Positions 1-10,321 of a stretch of 64,000 bases of DNA are shown here, piece after piece. Source of the DNA: Amia ocellicauda (Eukaryota > Chordata > Actinopteri > Amiiformes > Amiidae); the NCBI RefSeq assembly GCF_036373705.1, contig NC_089863.1:4987857-5051856 (forward strand), given 5' to 3'. The position numbers and the translations under genes were made by a program. Position 1 is the stretch's first letter, and each line of letters begins with the position of its first letter. The notes beneath the pieces were generated by a model. It searched no databases. It saw nothing but the letters and a program-made list of their open reading frames with translations, and was not told the origin of the DNA.

Positions 1-182
1 GAAATATCTCACCCGCTTCTCGCAAGCTTTCCGTTTCCCTAGCTGAATGAAGTAGCTCTTGGTTCTAACCTTTACCATCTCCCACCACTCTATAGGAGAA
101 TCAAAAAGGTCCTTCAGGGTCCTCCACTCCTTGAGGCGACTGCCAAAGGTCTTTACGACACGATGGTCATTGAGCTAGTAGT

Positions 183-632
183 ACAGTCCAGTCCAGCAGG
201 GTCTCAGCCCTGGTCTTGAGAAACACAGTCCAGTCCAGCAGGGTCTCAGCCCTGGTCCTGAGAGACACAGTCCAGTCCAGCAGGGTCTCAGCCCTGGTCC
301 TGAGAAACACAGTCCAGTCCAGCAGGGTCTCAGCCCTGGTCCTGAGAAACACAGTCCAGTCCAGCAGGGTCTCAGCCCTGGTCCTGAGAAACACAGTCCA
401 GTCCAGCAGGGTCTCAGCCCTGGTCCTGAGAAACACAGTCCAGTCCAGCAGGGTCTCAGCCCTGGTCCTGAGAAACACAGTCCAGTCCAGCAGGGTCTCA
501 GCCCTGGTCCTGAGAGACACAGTCCAGTCCAGCAGGGTCTCAGCCCTGGTCCTGAGAAACACAGTCCAGTCCAGCAGGGTCTCAGCCCTGGTCCTGCAGA
601 GACACAGTCCAGTCCAGCAGGGTCAGCCCTGG
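183..632. repeat. 42-bp minisatellite, 11 copies
   Basis: Eleven head-to-tail units with 42-bp spacing begin at 183, 225, 267, 309, 351, 393, 435, 477, 519, 561 and 604; the last one is offset by one base and truncated. Units differ by single substitutions only. Since 42 is a multiple of three, several frames stay open on both strands as 14-residue repeats. I take these as a by-product of the array and not as genes. It lies 5' of the first visible shbg exon, so probably in an shbg intron. Confidence 0.95.
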
Positions 633-1277
633 GGCCGGTTGCATAAACAGTAGTATAATTACAGTATAAGTTAACTAATGATAGACAGTCAGTTAAAACA
701 GTTGCATAAAACAATACATCCTTACTAGTCAATCACATAATGCATTCTGGGAGTCTTTAGGTCACTAGAAAAAAAAATGGACTGACGGTTCTCTAAAGCA
801 GCGATGATAACAGATTACAGTATATGAAAATGTGTCCTTGTTATTGCAATGCAATGCAGAAACATATATACTTTTGGGGAGATTTGCACTCAAACTCAAG
901 GTGTGTGAACAAATCAAATAAAAGTTAAGTTTGTGTGCGATATGTAAAAGGCATGAAGAAACGGTGGAAGAATCTGCTAAAACATATCTGAAAGAAAACA
1001 TCCGGGTACTCAAGGAGGGCCTCAAAACTCATGGATTGGCTATTGATGTCTGTGGGTGGAGTCTCTATGTTCTATATCTGTGACGCGTGTGAGCCAGTGG
1101 GAGGAGTCAGCATCCGTGACACGTCTAATATACTAGTTTTAAGGAACCGTCCGCTGTTCCTGTGGGTATGTAATGAGTCTGGCCTGGTGCACTGTGAGTA
1201 TATCATGAGTCTCTCTCCTCCTTTCACCCCTCTCTCCCTCTCTCCTTCTGTCTCTCTCTCTCCCTCCCTCTCTGCAG
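633..1277. other. Non-coding, presumed shbg intron
   Basis: No LamG-like coding sequence or signal-peptide exon was found here, so shbg exons 1 and 2 are taken to lie left of the window. A pyrimidine-rich tract from about 1200 ends in a CAG acceptor at 1275-1277. Confidence 0.5.
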
Positions 1278-1467
1278 CATAAAGTCCTCATTCTTCTTCC
1301 GCTCGTTTGACCCCGATGGTGTGGTGTTCTACGGGGACACGAAGGCAGGGCTGGACTGGTTCGTGCTGGCGCTGCGGGGGGGGGTGCCCGAGATGCAGAT
1401 CGGCAAGGGAGATGCCCGGGTGTCCGTGTCGGGGGGTCCACGCCTGGACGACGGCCTCTGGCACCAG
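1278..1467 (+). CDS. shbg: shbg exon 3 (start of LamG 1)
   Basis: Acceptor TCTGCAG just before, donor GTAACA after. It encodes the FDPDGVVFYGD to LDDGLWHQ stretch. The Asp of LDWF aligns with human steroid-contact Asp65. The position aligning with human Asn82 is a Lys in this fish sequence; this is an alignment by eye. Confidence 0.92.
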
Positions 1468-4069
1468 GTAACACCACTCCCCCCCATACGCTTCCCCTCC
1501 CCACGCCCCCTCTGTCTCTCTTCTCTCTTTTGATTGGCTTTTCCTGTCTCTCCCTCTTTCATTTTCCTTTGTCTTTCTTTTTTAATTTGTTCACTTACAA
1601 TCCATTCCCTCCTCCCTCCTCCGTCCGTTTACCCCTGCCTCTCTCACCCCCAGGTGCAGGTGAGTAGTGTGGGGCAGTTTGTTGTGCTGGAGGTGGACGG
1701 GGCGGCGGTGCTGAACGTGGGGCTGTACTCCCCCAACATGGACCCTGAGCTGCAGGGGCAGATCCGCCTGGCGCTGGGGGGGATCCTCGTCAACAGCTCC
1801 CTGCTGTTTAGCCCAGTAAGACAAACACACAAACTCTCTCACACACACACAGATACAGACAGACACAGAGACGCACAGAAACAAACACACACACACAGAC
1901 ACTCTTGCTGCTCTGAGCCCACAGTCAAGGTCAGACCGGGGTTGGGTAACGCAAAACTTGTTTTCTTACAGCAATCATTAAGGTTCAAAGTTCAAAAGTG
2001 CACATTTAGCAAGATGAGAAGTAGCTACGGTGCAGAGAAGCAACTCCTATCTGTCCTATACCTGTGTGTCTGCTCTGTATCAGTCTGTGTGTGTGTGTGT
2101 GTGTGTCTGTCTGTCTGCATATCTGTCTGTCTGTCTTCATGTCCATCCTGTAACCCATGTCGGTCTCATATCTGTCCCCGTTTCTGTCTCATGACTTTCT
2201 CATGTCCTGTGTGTGTCTCTGTGTCTGTCCGTCCATCTTGGCGTCCCCTCTCTGTCCGCCTCCCAGCTGAGACCGGAGATGGATGGCTGCCTGCAGGGTG
2301 GAAACTGGCTGAACCTAAGCGCAGCCTGGGAGTCTCACCTGGACGCGCCGCCCAAGCTCTGCTTCCAGCACCTGTCGCGGGGCAGCTACTTCCCCGGCAC
2401 CGGGCTCGCCCTCCTGCAAAGCACGGGTGAGCAGCGCCGCACAGACGCACATGCCTGTTGGGGACGACGGAGAGAACTGCAGCTGTGCTCCCCGACCAAA
2501 GCGGCGTGGTTCTTACCAGCTACGATCACAAGCTTGTAAAAAATCATCATCATCAACAACGTCATCATCATGATAAAAATAATACATTTTATTCATAGAG
2601 CGGTTTTCATTTCACACAGAAATCACAAATCTGTACGTCAGCAACAATTACAATTAATAATAACAAACAATTGAAAACTAAAGACGAGACAATAAGAATT
2701 AAATCTTCATATAGAACAGACAAAAGAAACCACAACAAAAGCCAGCTGGTAAAAATGTGTCTTTAGCCCAGACTTAACAGCAGCGATGGTTTAGGGCTGA
2801 GGGAGCACAATGCACGACACCCCATTGTTTTGAGATGAGTCTTTGAGACAGAAAGAAGTCTTTGATCGTCGGACCGAGGTAGATGGGGAAACAGTTTGGA
2901 ACGGAGAAGCTCTCTAAGATAACGAGGACTGGTGGCATAAAGTGCTTTAAATTCAAAATTCAATGGGTAGCCAGTGAAGGGAAGACAGTACAGGGGTGAT
3001 GTGATCAAATGAAGTGCTTGTCATGCTCAGTGACAGATTGAAAGTGAAATAATAATAATAACAATAATAACAATAATAATAAAAGCATTAACAGTGCAGG
3101 TTAAGGCAGTATGGATTTGAGCCTCCCCCATACAAAACTTTAGAAATGGTAACTGACAGATACAAACCATGCCACCAGACCCCCTCACAGCATGTAAACA
3201 CAGCCACTGGTGAAGCCTGGCACCCCAATAAACCCCCCCAAACAATGCAGTGGTTTGTAGTTTTCATCCCTAAAAGGCTGTTTTGTGTCCCTGGGGGCCA
3301 GACTTCCCTCTGGATGCGGCGGACAGGAGGATCACAGTGGAAGTGAGCGTCCACACCGAGAGACACAGGGGGACGCTGTTCGCCGTCCTCAACAGGCAGA
3401 ATGAGACGCTGATCACCGCCACGCTGCAAGAGGACACCGAGGTGCGACCCTCCCCCTCCCTCTTCCTCACTGCTCCTCCACTCCTCTTCCTCATCTGCGG
3501 TCCCAGATGCCTATAACGCTCTGTCTCTCTCGCTCCCTCCCTCTCTCCCTTTATCTCTCCCTTTTGCCTCTCGCATCCTTCTCTCTCCCTCCCTCCATCT
3601 CTCCCCCTCACCCTTTCTCTATATCTCTCCCTCTCCCTCCCCATCTCTCTCTGCAGGTGCTGAAGTTGACAGTGTGCGGCAGAGACACATTCTTGCCATT
3701 CCCCTCGTTGGGGGAGGCCAGCTTGGCAGTGAGTGTGTGGGAACATGGCATGCAGCTCCAGACTGGCACCAGCGCCCCCATGCTGCAGCCAGGAGACCTG
3801 GCAGACTGGCTGGACACCTGGGAGAGCGGGGTGCTGCTGGCCGTCGGTGGGGTGCCAGGTAAGGGGGCACGTTCCCACACCACTGTTCCTCTCATACTGC
3901 CCCTGATATCGGGGCACTATAGTGTAGAGCAGTGGTCCCCAACTCTCCTCCTGGAGGAGCCCCTACCCTGCTGGTTTTTGTTCCAACCGATCTCTCAGTT
4001 ACTTCATTTAACCCTTAATTGAACTAATCATTTCCTTTTAATTATTTTAACAAGATTGTATAAGGAACG

Positions 4070-4100
<31 letters not shown>

Positions 4101-6293
4101 AATAATAATAATAATACTAATATTATTTCTTGGCAGACACCCTTATCCAGGGCAACTTACAACATAAGTGCAAAACAAAGTACAAAAATACAGTTAAGTA
4201 AAAACATAAAACATAGCAATTCAAAATATAATACATTTTACAAATTCCAATTTACAATTTACACAGGCAAGTACAGTAAGTGAGGTCCTACATCCTGGAC
4301 GGTAAAAGCTAAGTGCTGTCAAGATGTAGGGTTACAGTCAAGGGCTACGGGAAAGGGTGCAAGGAGGAAAACAAATAAAAACACAAAAAGCATAATAACG
4401 CTCTGTGAAATGCTATCTAACGGGGATTACAATGACAAATATTATAAGTACAGTCTGAAAAGATGTGTCTTGAGTAAGCGCTGGAATGAGGTCAGGGACT
4501 CTGCTGTTTTGACTTCGGTGGGCAGGTCGTTCCACCACTTAGGGTTCAGGGATGAGAAGGAGTGGCTCTGGAGGAAGAGGAGTGGAGAGGAGGCAGAGTT
4601 AGTCTCCTGGCACTGGAGGAGCGCAGTGGTCTGGAGGGGATGTATGGACAGACGAGGGTCTGAAGGTATCTTGGTGCGGTGTGGTCGAGACAGCGGTAGG
4701 TGAGGGTCAGTGTCTTGAACTGAATGTGTGCCGCTATCGGGAGCCAGTGGAGGGAGCGGAGCAGTGGAGTAGCGTGTGAATCGGGCAGAGAGACACCAGA
4801 CGAGCCGCAGAGTCCTGGATGAGCTGGAGCGGCGGGTAGTGGATGCAGGCAGGCCGGCCAGGAGGGAGGTGCAGTATCCAGGCGGGAGAGGACCAGTAAC
4901 TGGACGAGTAGCTGAGTTGAGTAGTCGGTGAGGAAGGGACGGATCCGGCGTATGTTGCTCAGGAAGAATCTGCAGGTGCGCGTCAGTGTGGTGATGTGCT
5001 GGGTGTAGGAGAGCGCAGGATCGAGGGTGACTCCTAGATTTTTAGCGGAAGAAGAAGGAGAGAGTGTGGTGGATTCCAAGGGGATCGAGATGGGGAGGTC
5101 AGCAGAAGGAATGGGGGAAAAAGAGGAGATCTGATTTGGAGAGGTTGAGCTTGAGGTGGTGCGAGTGCATCCAGGCGAAGATAGCAGACAAGCAGGAAGA
5201 GATGCGAGAGGGGATGAGAGGGTCAGAAGAGGGAAAAGACAGGAAGATCAGGACGGAGCCTTGGGGAACGCCTGTGAGGAGAGGTTGGGGGGTGGATGAG
5301 GAGCCTCGCCATGTCACTTGGTAGGTCCGGTCGCTGAGGTAGGAGGAGAACCAGGTGAGAGCAGTCCCAGAGATCCCAAGGTCAGCGAGGCAGGAGAGGA
5401 GGATGGAGTGATCAATGGTGTCAAATGCTGCAGAGAGGTCAAGGAGGATGAGAACTGAGGAGAGGGAGGTGCCCGAGCACAGCTGAGGGAGTCAGTGACA
5501 CCCAGGAGAGCCGTCTCAGTGGAGTGAGCTGTGCGGAAGCCAGATTGCAGAGGATCAAGGAGTGAGTGTTGGGACAGAAAGTCAGAGAGCTGACGGTGGA
5601 CCGCCCGCTCGAGAGTCTTGGAGAAGAAGGGGAGTAGGGAGACAGGGTGGTAGTTCTGAGGAGAGGTGGCATCAAGGGTTGGTTTCTTGAGGAGTGGGAT
5701 GACGGCAGCTTGTTTAAAAGGAGAGGGGAAACAGCCAGAGAGGAGTGAGGAGTTGAGGAGGGAGGAGATGAAGGGGAGAAGATCAGGAGCAGTTGCTTGG
5801 AAGAGGCGAGAAGGGAGAGGGTCCAGGGCACACTTTGTAGGTTTGTGACGTAGGAGAGTGGAAACTTCAGCATCTGAGAGAGGTGTGAATGAAGTAAAGG
5901 AAGCTTGATCGGTATAGGGTAGTGTAATATTCTGCAGTGTAGTGTAGTACAATGTTGTGTACGGAAATTCTAGTGTAGTGTTCTAGGTGTGTGAACTCTG
6001 TGGTGTTCTAGGTGTGGGTGAGGCGCAGCAGTCAAAGCCCCTAGGTGACCCCTGACTTTCTCTGTGTGTGTTTGTGTGCCTGTGTGCGTCTGTACTTGGC
6101 AGACAGCTCATGCTACAATGGCTCCCAGGACCAGGACTACTTCCAGGGCTGCCTGCTGAAGTTCAGCATCCAGGGGAAAGCGGTGGACCTGGACCGGGCC
6201 TGGTACAAGCACGACTCAGTCTCCTCTCACAGCTGCCCGGGCAAGGAGCCGGAGTCCGAACTGTCCAACCTAGTAGCGACTGGAGCCATGTGA
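1278..6293 (+). CDS. shbg: Sex hormone-binding globulin, exons 3-8 (5' end outside window)
   Basis: SHBG is a secreted plasma carrier of androgens and oestrogens built of two laminin-G-like domains. Six exons fit: 1278-1467, 1654-1815, 2267-2426, 3302-3441, 3657-3858 and 6103-6293. All have AG/GT borders, and the joins keep frame (phases 0, 0, 1, 0, 1), giving about 347 residues to a TGA at 6291. The translation aligns by eye along human SHBG from its third exon, including the motifs FDPDGVVFYGD, GPRLDDGLWHQ, LALGG and MDGCL, and the final SHSCP cysteine region. Exon order and phases match the human gene as I recall it. Possible N-glycosylation sites are NSS, NLS, NET and NGS. The signal-peptide exon is not in the window. 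The gene is intact where visible; its last intron is enlarged by a LINE. Confidence 0.93.
1654..1815 (+). CDS. shbg: shbg exon 4 (LamG 1)
   Basis: 54 codons, phase 0 at both ends. It encodes VQVSSVGQFVVLEVDG through IRLALGGILVNSS, matching the VEVKMEGDSVLLEVDG and MRIALGG stretches of human SHBG. Acceptor CCCCCAG, donor GTAAGA. A CA-rich repeat (about 1838-1905) follows in the intron. Confidence 0.92.
2267..2426 (+). CDS. shbg: shbg exon 5 (end of LamG 1, linker)
   Basis: Acceptor CCTCCCAG, donor GTGAGC, ending in phase 1. It contains LRPEMDGCLQGGNWLN, equivalent to human LVPALDGCLRRDSWLD, and the cysteines that close the first LamG domain. Confidence 0.9.
2560..3010 (-). mobile_element. LINE 3'-end fragment in shbg intron 5
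   Basis: The stretch starts with an ATA-rich, low-complexity edge and ends with a 'gggtagccagtgaaggg ... ggggtgatgtgatc' block seen at the 3' ends of fish L2-type LINEs; the L2 copy further on in this gene carries a related block near 4735. No open reading frame is left. The class assignment rests on motif memory only. Confidence 0.45.
3302..3441 (+). CDS. shbg: shbg exon 6 (start of LamG 2)
   Basis: Starts in phase 1, so the first Asp codon is split with exon 5. It encodes FPLDAADRRITVEVSVHT to TATLQEDTE. Donor GTGCGA. The acceptor GCCAG has a weak pyrimidine tract, but reading frame and alignment support it. Confidence 0.87.
3657..3858 (+). CDS. shbg: shbg exon 7 (LamG 2)
   Basis: A very strong pyrimidine tract and CTGCAG acceptor precede it; donor GTAAGG follows. 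It encodes VLKLTVCGRDTF to GVLLAVGGVP, equivalent to the human segment that ends RLFLGALPG. Ends in phase 1. Confidence 0.92.
3927..4060. repeat. MITE arm (AGCAGTGGTCCCCAA type)
   Basis: One arm of the foldback repeat that is complete at 32889-33165. It begins AGCAGTGGTCCCCAACTCTC, followed by the 'gttccaaccgatctctcagttact' type core and a TTAATTGAAC-rich stretch. The second arm is missing; the sequence runs into an ATT microsatellite. Confidence 0.6.
4064..5955 (-). mobile_element. L2-type LINE, 3' part of reverse transcriptase, defective
   Basis: Antisense to shbg, in its last intron. Reading the minus strand from about 5950, one finds reverse transcriptase blocks such as NYHPVSLLPFFSKTLERAV and LSQHSLLDPLQSGFR (5314-5952), then GVPQGSVL joined directly to FLSFPSSDP (5099-5317), and the C-terminal AKNLGVTLDPALSY and RLDT blocks (4546-5079). 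The catalytic YADD segment expected between GSVL and FLSFPSSD is missing, so an internal deletion has removed the active site. The 3' end has a 'gacacccttatccagggcaac' block near 4137 and an (ATT)n tail at 4070-4115. Frames are shifted between segments, so it is dead. Confidence 0.85.
6103..6293 (+). CDS. shbg: shbg last coding exon (exon 8)
   Basis: Acceptor TTGGCAG; the split codon restores Asp, followed by SSCYNGSQDQDYFQGCLLKF and WYKHDSVSSHSCPG. This corresponds to the human C-terminal segment with SSTSFCLNGLW and WTHSCPQ. Stop TGA at 6291-6293. Confidence 0.93.
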
Positions 6294-7199
6294 TTAATGC
6301 CTGCCGTCTCACAAAAGGGCGGTGCATTACAGCTAACTCTACTGTTCCTTGCTGGGGGTTAGGGTGGCAGTGTCTGAGGAACAAAAAGAAAACGAATTTC
6401 CCGTAAACACCAACATGTTGCGTTTGGTTTTGCCCCTTTCTGCTCTCCTTCCTGTATGTTTTGTGTATCAGGGTAAAGAAAGAAAAAGTCCTGCAGAAGC
6501 TCTGATCACTGTATTGTGTTTTCAATGACAGAAAATATAATGCCTGAGTCTATGTGTGTTTGTTTGTTGGTTTAAGTCTTGTTGTGTTGTGGGTATTACT
6601 GACATAAATCACTGTAGGCCGGGAAGGAAGGTACAGTAATTGAGTTCATTAAAAATAACAGTCAAAATAACAATGTGTCCCTCCTTTGTAAAAAGCGGTT
6701 ATAAGTGCCGCACCGGGCAGCGCTGTCTGAACAGCTGTGCACAAACTACTGGCAACAAGGGAGGATGAACAAGGACTACATTTAAAACAGTAACCGATGT
6801 TTTCTTACTGAAATGACGGGAAAATTGAAGGTAAGTTGTGGAAAACCAAAGGAAAATTACTTTATGTATTTATTTATTGTTATTCAAGAATAAGATCAAT
6901 TATACAGATAACATGTTTGTAGTACACGGTTCAATTCAAACTTGAAAATTGTGTTTTCTTTTAATTCTGGGGATAGGCTTAGTTGTGTGTTTTTCACATT
7001 TAACTGTGCATGTTAAGAAAGAAAGGAAAATAAATCTTTATTAATTATTAATTGACTAATAATATTATTAATTATGTAGTAGTAATTGCTTTTACAGTTT
7101 TGCAGTCCTTTTTTGAAACACTGTTGGAAAAATCAGAAACATTTAACAAACATATCCCAGATCTTTACATGAACCAGTTGAACATTGCACTGGAATGTA
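6294..7199 (+). other. shbg 3' UTR and intergenic AT-rich DNA
   Basis: Candidate polyadenylation signals are ATTAAA at 6648-6653 and AATAAA at 7029-7034; the nearer one gives a UTR of about 0.37 kb. At 6812-6829 an ATG-led 18-base stretch ends AAG before GTAAGT. It resembles a short exon, but I found no partner exon. Nothing else recognised. Confidence 0.4.
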
Positions 7200-8060
7200 C
7201 AAAACAACATGCAGTGTCTCAGTGAGGTGTTGGGCACCACGAGCCCCAGAACAGCTTCAATGCTCTTGGCACAGATTGTACGAGTCTCTGGACTCTACTG
7301 GAGGGATGAACTCCATTCTTCCAAAAGATATTCCCTCATTTGGGGTTTTGATGATGGTGGTGGAGAGCGCTGTCTAACACGTCCATCCAGAATCTCCCAT
7401 AGGTGTTCAATTGGGTTGAGATCTGGTGACTGTGAAGGCCATAGCATATGATTCACATCATTTTCATACTCATCACACCATTCAGTGACCCTCGTGCCCT
7501 GTGGTTCGGGGCATTGTCATCCTGGAAGAGACACTCCCATCAGGATAGAAATGTGTCACCATAGGATAAAGGTGATCACTCAGAATAACTTTGTAATGAT
7601 TTGCAGTGACCCTTCCCTCTAAGGGGACAAGTGGACCAAAACCATGCCAGGAAAATGCCCCCCACAGCATAACAGAGCCTCCGGACCCCCTCACTGTAGG
7701 GGTCCAGCAGTCAGGCCTGTCCCGTTCTCTTGGTGTCCCACACATGCACTCGCCCACTTGTCGAGAATATGGTGAAGGATGACTCATCTGACCAGATCAC
7801 TTTTTCCCACATCTCTGTAGACCAGCGCCTGTGGTGCCCCAATAATGACCCCTCTTTCAAAGTCACTTAGATAGTTTCCTCTTGCCATCAAAATCAAGGT
7901 CAGCTGGGCCTGCTCAGCATTTGTATACATGCCACAGAGCATGATAGGATGTTAATTACTTCATTGTATCATGCAGTACACCTGTTTGGAGGCACCTGCA
8001 TTCGTTATGTTCCTCCACTCATTTATTCAGGTTTTTCCTTTCATTTGTCACCCGTCTGTA
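7200..8060 (-). mobile_element. Tc1-like transposon relic
   Basis: The minus strand reads as degraded Tc1-family transposase: the ORF at 7482-7787 contains RDRPDCWTPTV, GGSVMLWGAFSWHG and HFYPDGS; the catalytic-region block (LNPIEHLW type) is in another frame nearer 7400. Stops and frameshifts interrupt it. A shorter derivative, lacking 7531-7930, occurs in the introns of both BTB-BACK copies A and B. Confidence 0.8.
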
Positions 8061-8980
8061 TTTATTTGTTTGTTTGACATTTGTATAATATAACTACAAT
8101 GGGCTTATCTGTGAAGCTTTGTTCCCTGCAGAGTTAAATGCTTGTATAGGAAAACACATTTGCCTTATTCAATACTTTTTCTTTTAACAGCAGCAGCCAA
8201 CTGTGAGTTTCTGCTTGTTCACACATTGCCACCATTACTGAAACTAAAACCTGATTCACTTACGCCCTCTAGCGGTAAAAAGCAACACTACTACAGTGGA
8301 GAGAAATGGGTTTATATTGAAGTGATTTTATGAATAAGGAGGATGAGGATGAGGAAGTAACAAGTTTATTACAAAGAAACATAAATACAGATTAACCCCA
8401 GAACCTCCTCTGACATGAAGTGAAGAAAAGAACTAAGGATGTGAGTCAGAGAAGCCTTTTCATAGCTTTAGATATCTTCAGTGTTGCAGTCTTATCTATC
8501 AGCAGTGATTACATCTCATTAGAATACAGTTGTACAAACAGATTCACCACATGCATAATAATGAACACAAACCTGAGCTGATTACTGTTGTCGTTGTGTT
8601 TGATGAGTTGATTGGTGCTGCTCAGCGTTCTTCAGGCAGCAGATGTTTATCAAAGACATTGTTTTAAGTCCTCAACCAAATACCTGTGCCCCAAAACACA
8701 CAGCCTTTAAACTGTTTAACTGGTGTAGCTGGTTGAATATCCTAGACGGCTTAGTTGAATAGATTATCCTAAAAACAACAAGGAAAACAAGGAAATCCAA
8801 GGTACCAATGAACCTAAGACAGAGACAGGGTAACAGGACTTTGGTAGATCTTTGTAGCATCCTGGGTATGAAACTACAGACTAGTAATGTTCAATTTTCA
8901 TAGATTTGATTAATTCTCTACATTTCGACAGCACCCAAGAGCACCCCAGTAAACCCTTGAGTGCCTTGACTGGTCCTGTC
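8061..8980 (-). other. Presumed 3' UTR and downstream flank of BTB-BACK copy A
   Basis: No coding sequence seen. A minus-strand AATAAA at 8365-8370 would give a 3' UTR of about 0.6 kb for copy A. Confidence 0.4.
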
Positions 8981-10321
8981 TCAGTCCACCTCCCACACTG
9001 TTTGCCCAATGAAGTGCAGCCTCAAGGTGTCAGAGCTCACGTACTGCTGCAGCTCTGACTCTGGGATCAGGTCTTCTATCTTATACTCACATCCCGGCAC
9101 CGAGTCAAAAGTGTCCCGCACGTCAGTGACGAAGAATTCGCCGTTGTGGAACTTCTGCAGCAGCACGATGAGTCTGTGTTTATGGGGGGACTGAGTCATC
9201 CGACAGTTCTCCACTGTCCACGCGATGGCAACGTCGTCAGTGTCCTTCACCACTCGCTCCACATAACACAACGACTGATTGTAGTATGATTTGACTGCAC
9301 TGTACTGTGGTTCCTGAACAGTGACCCTCTCTCCTTTTGGGTAAATTTTAAGAGACCAGTTACACTCAGCTTCTAGCAGTCTAGTAGTAAATTTGATCTG
9401 ATGTTCAATCTTCTGCTGGCTCTGATATCTACTGATTTCCCAGGTGTTCCCATTATTTATCGATTTATAGAACCTCATGGAGAACTGAGGTGAATTGATG
9501 TCATAACTGGATTTGAGAATATCTAAAGGGACGGAGTTGGCCTGGTAGATGAGCAAACTCTTCGACTGTATGTACAAATTCACAGGCTTCTCGGCTGTGT
9601 GTGAAGCATTATACTGAAAGAGTTGACTGGCTTGAATCATGGGGTACCGGATGTGTTGTAACATGTTACTGCACTGGTCTGGATGTTCATCCAGCCAGTC
9701 AACAGCGGCCTTTAACAAAGTCATCTCGCTCTCCACGACCAGGTCGGACCTTTGGAGAAGGTCGCACAGGTAAGCGGAGTCAATGGACCTCCAGACAGGA
9801 GAGCAGATCACTGTGTCCATATTCCAGGCAATGAATCTATCACAGGCTTCCTTCAGCTCGGCGAGGTCGGCCAGTTTGGCGTATTGTCTCCACTGGATGG
9901 CTCGGTTACACTTGCCCGGTGTGGCCACGTTCTTGACCATGAACTCCTCACAGCATTTCTTCAGAGAAACAACATTGTACTTGTCTGCCAGCATGCCGAC
10001 AGGAAGGGCATTGTCGGTGCTGAGGGTGAGAGCCCCGCTGTAGAAGTACCGCAGGAAGTCCTCAAAGTAGGGCAGGCACTGCTCCTCCTCCGTGAGGCTG
10101 ATGGTCTGCTGCTGGGCCTCGGGCCAGCGCCGGCTGGACAGCATGGTCTTGAAGACGCTGCTCTGGGCCGCCAGGAGGAGCCGGTGGCAGTGGACGCTGA
10201 GGCTGCCGTTCACCATGATCAGAAGGTCACTGAGGTCCTGGCTGTTGTACAGGCTGGAGAGGAGAGCCCTCAGCTGCTGGAGGTGGTCCACCTGCTCACA
10301 CGGCCCACTCTGCCTAGGGTC
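8981..10321 (-). CDS. BTB-BACK protein, BTBD17/LGALS3BP-like, copy A, main exon
   Basis: An intact coding exon of 446 codons plus stop. In order from the N-terminus: BTB/POZ fold (about residues 15-125, with DLSDLLIMVNG and HCHRLLLAAQSSVFKTML), BACK domain (about 130-240, with LLQRSDLVVESEMTLLKAAVDWL and IRYPMI), and a C-terminal region of about 200 residues corresponding to the TRAF/MATH-like part of BTBD17 and galectin-3-binding protein. There is no SRCR domain. The exon begins right after TGTCCTCAG at 10322, a good acceptor. The ATG inside the ORF upstream (10331-10333) is then intronic. I propose that the start codon comes from exon 1 at 11780-11782, giving MDPRQSG and 447 residues without signal peptide. 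Function of this branch is unknown; its relatives are secreted or scaffold-like. Confidence 0.75.
   Translation of the reverse strand, partial: DPRQSGPCEQVDHLQQLRALLSSLYNSQDLSDLLIMVNGSLSVHCHRLLLAAQSSVFKTMLSSRRWPEAQQQTISLTEEEQCLPYFEDFLRYFYSGALTLSTDNALPVGMLADKYNVVSLKKCCEEFMVKNVATPGKCNRAIQWRQYAKLADLAELKEACDRFIAWNMDTVICSPVWRSIDSAYLCDLLQRSDLVVESEMTLLKAAVDWLDEHPDQCSNMLQHIRYPMIQASQLFQYNASHTAEKPVNLYIQSKSLLIYQANSVPLDILKSSYDINSPQFSMRFYKSINNGNTWEISRYQSQQKIEHQIKFTTRLLEAECNWSLKIYPKGERVTVQEPQYSAVKSYYNQSLCYVERVVKDTDDVAIAWTVENCRMTQSPHKHRLIVLLQKFHNGEFFVTDVRDTFDSVPGCEYKIEDLIPESELQQYVSSDTLRLHFIGQTVWEVD

Noticed and set aside
183..632. Possible CRISPR-like array
   Set aside because: Units are contiguous without unique spacers, and the genome is a vertebrate one.
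167..732. Long repetitive ORFs (131-185 codons) on both strands
   Set aside because: They are read-throughs of the 42-bp minisatellite, whose unit is a multiple of three; no gene signals.
7185..7451. Plus-strand 88-codon ORF repeated at 10802 and 18503
   Set aside because: It is the antisense of Tc1 transposase sequence.
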